Positions 60,665-64,000 of a DNA stretch of 64,000 nt are shown one piece after another. Each line of letters begins with the position of its first letter. Position 1 is the first letter of the stretch. Made by a program: the position numbers and the translations under genes. The notes below the pieces were generated by a model that searched no databases, was not told the origin of the DNA, and worked only from the letters and a program-made list of their open reading frames with translations. The stretch is from CAZKBP01 sp964551015 (GTDB taxonomy: Bacteria; Bacteroidota; Bacteroidia; Cytophagales; Microscillaceae): assembly GCA_964551015.1 (NCBI GenBank), contig CAZKBP010000033.1, forward strand, positions 1-64,000. The letters are read 5' to 3'.

Positions 60665-61774
60665 CTATGAGACTGATTTTCCATTCGTGCCCCGGTCTTG
60701 TTGACTGGCTGGAATCGGTTTAGGTACTTCCACACGGGTGCGGGGCAGGCTATTGGGATAATTTCTTTGGATAAATTCTATCAATTTTTCTCTTACTTCT
60801 ACCCTCAAGTCCCAAGCCGTGGGCGAATCGGCGGCGCTCATCAAGGCTCTAATTTCTACGGAGTCAGACTTCGCATCAGTTACTTGGAGCACATTTACAT
60901 CGCCATCCCAATGGGGAGAACTTTCCAAAACGCGGGTAAGCTCTTTTCTCAATTCATCAAAAGAAACATCATAATCCGTGTGGATAAAGACTGTTCCCAT
61001 GATGTCAGACGAAACGCGTGTCCAGTTCTGGAAAGGCTTCTCGATAAAATAAGTAGTCGGCACCACCAGGCGGCGGCGATCCCAAATCTTGATGACCACG
61101 TAGGTCAAGGTGATTTCTTCAATCCAGCCCCATTCATTCTCCACGATGACGACATCATCAATCCGAATGGGCTGGGTAATGGCAATCTGAAAACCAGCCA
61201 AAACCGCCGCGATGATTCTCTGCGCCGCGAAACCCAAGATAATCCCCGCGATTCCAGCCGAGGCCAGCAAGCTCACGCCCACCTGCCGAATCTTCTCGAA
61301 GGTCATCAAAATCACTCCGATCGCCAGCACGATAATCAGGAAATCTAAAATGCGCTCAAGCACCTTGAACTGCGTGTAGGCCTTGCGCGCCGCCAGATTG
61401 TTTTTAGAACTAATATCATATTGACTCAAAGCAAACTCACGAATCACTTCCACCAGACCAATCAGAAGCCAAGCAATGCTAATAATCATGAGGATAGAGA
61501 CGATATGGTTCCAGACCTGCAAGACGCCCGTCTCGATCTCGAACATCGGGCTGACAATATTGAGGGCAAAGATGAGCAATAACGCCAAGGTCGGTTTTCG
61601 CAGTCGCTTACGAATAAAATCATAGGGCACGCGCTCCCAGCTTTTCGCCAAGCGTTTGACCAAGAAAAAAACAAGAAAATGAACGATAAAAACCGATACG
61701 AAGACAATGATGGTCCAAATGAGACTAGCCAGCGGGCTATCATCGCCAAAAATCCAAGTGAGTTGTTCTATCAT
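60665..61774 (-). CDS. MscS-type mechanosensitive ion channel
   Basis: The 369-residue protein has four membrane helices in its first 200 residues. The pore helix region is GVSLLASAGIAGIILGFAAQRIIAAVLAG (given in two pieces: GVSLLASAGIAGIILG, FAAQRIIAAVLAG), followed by the beta domain with QPIRIDDVVIVENEWGWIEEI and the C-terminal alpha/beta domain. The family opens on membrane tension and releases solutes in osmotic downshock. A fifth N-terminal segment is not present. The gene is alone on its strand, between Dps and the DUF4136 lipoprotein. Confidence 0.93.
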   Translation of the reverse strand: MIEQLTWIFGDDSPLASLIWTIIVFVSVFIVHFLVFFLVKRLAKSWERVPYDFIRKRLRKPTLALLLIFALNIVSPMFEIETGVLQVWNHIVSILMIISIAWLLIGLVEVIREFALSQYDISSKNNLAARKAYTQFKVLERILDFLIIVLAIGVILMTFEKIRQVGVSLLASAGIAGIILGFAAQRIIAAVLAGFQIAITQPIRIDDVVIVENEWGWIEEITLTYVVIKIWDRRRLVVPTTYFIEKPFQNWTRVSSDIMGTVFIHTDYDVSFDELRKELTRVLESSPHWDGDVNVLQVTDAKSDSVEIRALMSAADSPTAWDLRVEVREKLIEFIQRNYPNSLPRTRVEVPKPIPASQQDRGTNGKSVS

Positions 61775-61912
61775 AAAAAATTGCGTTTTTAGTATGCAGC
61801 GAGTATTTCCTTACCTTCAATTGGTATATAATTTTTACCAGAAATAAAAGCAGGTAAATTCGTTTTTGTAGTACTTTATCAAGAAAACAAGCAACTTATC
61901 CGATTTTCCCAC

Positions 61913-61947
61913 AAAAAAAAGCACCAACCTGTATCAGGTCGGTGCTT
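61913..61947 (-). terminator. Rho-independent terminator of the DUF4136 gene
   Basis: GCACCAACCTG (61921-61931) pairs with CAGGTCGGTGC (61935-61945) with one wobble/mismatch, and eight T follow on the minus strand (A-run at 61913-61920). It lies 25 bases past the stop codon. Confidence 0.88.
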
Positions 61948-61972
61948 GTGTCTATTGATTTATGATTATTCA

Positions 61973-62545
61973 CTACTGCGCATTCTGGCTGAGATTATTG
62001 CTTGCCAAATTTCGGCTCGGAAAGTTCTCAAAAATTTGCATTACTTTCGCCTTCAGACGTTCTTTATAGCGGTCTGAGCTATAATCAATCTCACCCACAG
62101 CCCAACCCTGCCAGATGAGTTCTTCGGTTTGGGCATCTAAAATATCCACGATGAGCGTTCCTTCCTCGTAGTTCCGGGTGTAGGTATTGTTGTTGGGGAA
62201 GAAAGGATTAAACCAAAAATTATTAAAACCTTGGTTATAAACCTCTTGCTTCTCTTTGACACTTGTATAAAAACGCACGATCAAGTCAGGCTGATTTTGA
62301 TTCATCTCGTAACCTCGATTTTCTAAGGCCGTGTTGATGTATCCCGCGATGCGATCACGGTTCAACGGGCTATTTAGAATGGGATTAAAATCGCCCTTGG
62401 GTTCATAATCATCTTTGACCATAAAGGTCTGAAAAGCCCTTAAATTCACCGCCGGATCACGGTCGGTATTCACAGCAAAGCGTGGGCTGCAACTTGCTAT
62501 CAAGAATAAACTCATTAATACAATTATATTCAAAAAATATTTCAT
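61973..62545 (-). CDS. DUF4136 lipoprotein
   Basis: The 190-residue protein has a signal with lipobox LIASC (Cys19). The mature part carries DPAVNLRAFQTFMV, AGYINTALENRGYEMN and QPDLIVRFYTSV, which is the DUF4136 layout common in Bacteroidota outer-membrane lipoproteins. A second part, LIVDILDAQTEELIWQGWAVGEI, completes the domain. Function is unknown. The gene ends in a strong terminator and starts 228 bases before the divergent AbfD-like gene. Confidence 0.88.
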   Translation of the reverse strand: MKYFLNIIVLMSLFLIASCSPRFAVNTDRDPAVNLRAFQTFMVKDDYEPKGDFNPILNSPLNRDRIAGYINTALENRGYEMNQNQPDLIVRFYTSVKEKQEVYNQGFNNFWFNPFFPNNNTYTRNYEEGTLIVDILDAQTEELIWQGWAVGEIDYSSDRYKERLKAKVMQIFENFPSRNLASNNLSQNAQ

Positions 62546-62772
62546 AGGTATTTCCTTGGGTTGATGAATGATATTATTTTCTTCTTTAATTTGAGAACAA
62601 GAAAGCCCCCCTCGACGTTTCCTTCAGTCTCTCAAGACGTCGTCAAGGTATGTTAAATCATTCCCAAAAATCTCCCTTACTAGCCCAAGACATCGACAGT
62701 TTAATCGAAAAATTAGACAAAATATGGTTATCTTGGGATTATCATCAAAACAAACCCTAATCTACAAACGAC

Positions 62773-64000
62773 ATGAATCAGACGAGTAACCCAGTCATGA
62801 AAAAAATCAATACCGCTCAGGACTACCTGGAATCGCTCAAAGGACGCGATTTGGAAATCTACCTCCTCGGCGAGAAAGTAGCAGAACCCCTTGAGCATCC
62901 CATCATCCGCCCCTCCATCAATGCCATGGCCGCTACCTACCAACTGGCCGAAGATAACCCCGAATTGGCCTCGGTGGTTTCTCCCTTCACGGGCGAAAGG
63001 GTCAGCCGCTTCTTGAACATCTGCACTTCTCAGGAAGAATTGGTACTCCAAAACAAAATGCAGCGTCGCCTCGGGCAAATTACCGGAACTTGCTTCCAAC
63101 GCTGTGTGGGGATGGATGCTTTCAACGCCCTGCATTCGGTCACCTACGAGATGGACGAAAAATACCAAACGCCTTACCACCAACGCTTCCTCGACTTTGT
63201 CAAGCTCACACACGAATATAATTGCGTTATTGGCGGTGCCATGACGGATGTCAAGGGCGACCGCAGCCTCGCTCCTCACCAACAGGAAGACCCCGACCTA
63301 TTTGTCCATATTACCAAACGCACCAAAGAAGGAGTCTACATCACGGGTGCCAAGGCTCACCAAACGGGCTGTATCAACTCCCATTGGCTAGTGGTGATGC
63401 CCACCCTGCGCCTCGGCGAGGCAGACCGGGACTATGCCATCATCGGCGCTTTGCCCGTGGACGCGCCGGGCATTACCTATATCTACGGGCGGCAATCTTG
63501 CGATACACGCAGCCTCGAAGAAGGAGAAATTGATCGGGGCAATGCTACCTACGGCGGGCAAGAGGCCATGGTCGTATTCGAGAATGCCTTTATCCCGAAT
63601 GAATATATTTTCATGGATGGAGAATATGACTTCGCGGCTCTGCTCGTGGATCGCTTCACGGCCTACCACCGCCGGAGCTACGTTTGTAAAAGTGGCGTGG
63701 GCGATGTCCTCATCGGAGCTGCCGCCGCTATCTCGGAGATGAACGGCATTACCAAAGCCTCTCATATCAAAGACAAATTGGTGGAAATGACCCACCTCAA
63801 CGAAACTGTCTACGCCACGGGCATTGCCTCCTCTTACCAGGGCTATGCCACCAAATCGGGTTGCTACCTCTGCGACTCCATGTTATCTAACGTCTGCAAG
63901 CACCACGTCACCAAGATGCCCTACGAGATTGGTCGCCTGGCGCAAGACCTCGCTGGAGGGATTGTGGCTACCATGCCCTCCGAGCAGGATTTGAACCACC
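62773..64000 (+). CDS. 4-hydroxybutyryl-CoA dehydratase (AbfD)-like protein, 3' end beyond window
   Basis: ATG 62773 opens a frame that runs to the window end (409 codons seen; the family has about 490). TAA at 62758-62760 lies in frame upstream, so the start is firm. Family landmarks are CFQRC at Cys107/Cys111, TGAKAHQTGCIN near 197 and YHRRSYVCKSGVGDV with His299, Tyr303, Cys305 and Lys306. In Clostridium the [4Fe-4S] ligands are Cys99, Cys103, His292 and Cys299, with Tyr296 and Lys300 in the site; here one residue is missing between Tyr and the last Cys. The enzyme uses FAD and the cluster to dehydrate 4-hydroxybutyryl-CoA, in GABA or succinate fermentation. Why this apparently aerobic genome has it is open. 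Confidence 0.82.
   Translation, partial: MNQTSNPVMKKINTAQDYLESLKGRDLEIYLLGEKVAEPLEHPIIRPSINAMAATYQLAEDNPELASVVSPFTGERVSRFLNICTSQEELVLQNKMQRRLGQITGTCFQRCVGMDAFNALHSVTYEMDEKYQTPYHQRFLDFVKLTHEYNCVIGGAMTDVKGDRSLAPHQQEDPDLFVHITKRTKEGVYITGAKAHQTGCINSHWLVVMPTLRLGEADRDYAIIGALPVDAPGITYIYGRQSCDTRSLEEGEIDRGNATYGGQEAMVVFENAFIPNEYIFMDGEYDFAALLVDRFTAYHRRSYVCKSGVGDVLIGAAAAISEMNGITKASHIKDKLVEMTHLNETVYATGIASSYQGYATKSGCYLCDSMLSNVCKHHVTKMPYEIGRLAQDLAGGIVATMPSEQDLNH

Noticed and set aside
62728..63282. 184-codon minus-strand open frame
   Set aside because: It is antisense to the AbfD-like gene, which has its cluster ligands in the plus frame.

Overview
This 64 kb window is a stretch of chromosome from a member of the Bacteroidota, most likely an aerobic Cytophagales-like bacterium. 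The support is the gene content (head-GIN/DUF2807 and DUF4097 proteins, LytS/LytTR two-component pair, CarboxypepD_reg outer-membrane beta-barrel protein, GbsR/MarR regulator, VanZ, bifunctional nuclease with UVR motif, PycTM-type membrane protein, lipid A deacylase LpxR), weak or absent Shine-Dalgarno sites, and several matches to the Bacteroidota promoter pattern TTG-N19-22-TAnnTTTG. Base composition looks even and moderate. I see no tRNA, rRNA, CRISPR array, transposase, integrase or phage gene, so this is mostly ordinary chromosome with many small transcription units.

Layout. 0-8.3 kb: a membrane PP2C/SpoIIE phosphatase, then three surface-type proteins built from short beta-strand repeats (DUF4097, DUF2807, and a third GIN-like lipoprotein broken by a 10-N assembly gap in an Asp-rich tract), with a DUF445 protein and a methyltransferase among them. 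8.6-16 kb: a forward run of an M19-like hydrolase, a patatin phospholipase, a sulfotransferase, a DUF1214 protein and a CDF metal transporter. 16-25.3 kb: GAPDH and ComEC on the minus strand, small conserved genes, a dihaem peroxidase, a TPR membrane protein, a lipoprotein and a radical SAM enzyme. 25.4-30.2 kb: a LytS-type kinase and LytTR regulator (4-nt overlap) followed by a large outer-membrane beta-barrel protein. 30.3-36.3 kb: SDR/DUF2867, RsmG, a thioesterase, a GbsR-type regulator and an atypical NRAMP-family transporter. 36.7-44.2 kb: TPR protein, UvrB, LpxR, FabH-like synthase, a membrane J-domain protein and VanZ. 44.3-49 kb: bifunctional nuclease, EtfB-EtfA, a Tat-exported PhoX phosphatase. 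49-62.5 kb: OmpA lipoprotein, receiver-only regulator, formate/nitrite channel, FtsH with a baeRF-type protein, a divergent lipid kinase/App1 phosphatase pair, an HD-PycTM fusion, a cysteine-less ArsC-like protein, Dps and MscS. The window ends inside a 4-hydroxybutyryl-CoA dehydratase-like gene (62773 to the end).

How they fit together. The 51-62 kb block reads as an envelope and stress neighbourhood: membrane proteolysis (FtsH), membrane lipid phosphorylation and dephosphorylation, a membrane effector-type protein, DNA/iron protection (Dps) and osmotic relief (MscS). EtfAB serves flavin-linked oxidation.

The most unusual items are proteins whose family is clear but whose signature residues have changed: the HD-PycTM fusion lacking its HD doublet, an NRAMP homologue without the DPGN and M-P-H motifs, an M19-like enzyme with HxH in place of HxD, an ArsC-fold protein without any cysteine, and an AbfD-like enzyme with one residue fewer between two cluster ligands. 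I found no convincing new multi-gene system; the HD-PycTM gene is the best lead, and no partner cyclase lies in the window. All functional statements rest on reading the sequence and memory of the families; no search was run.
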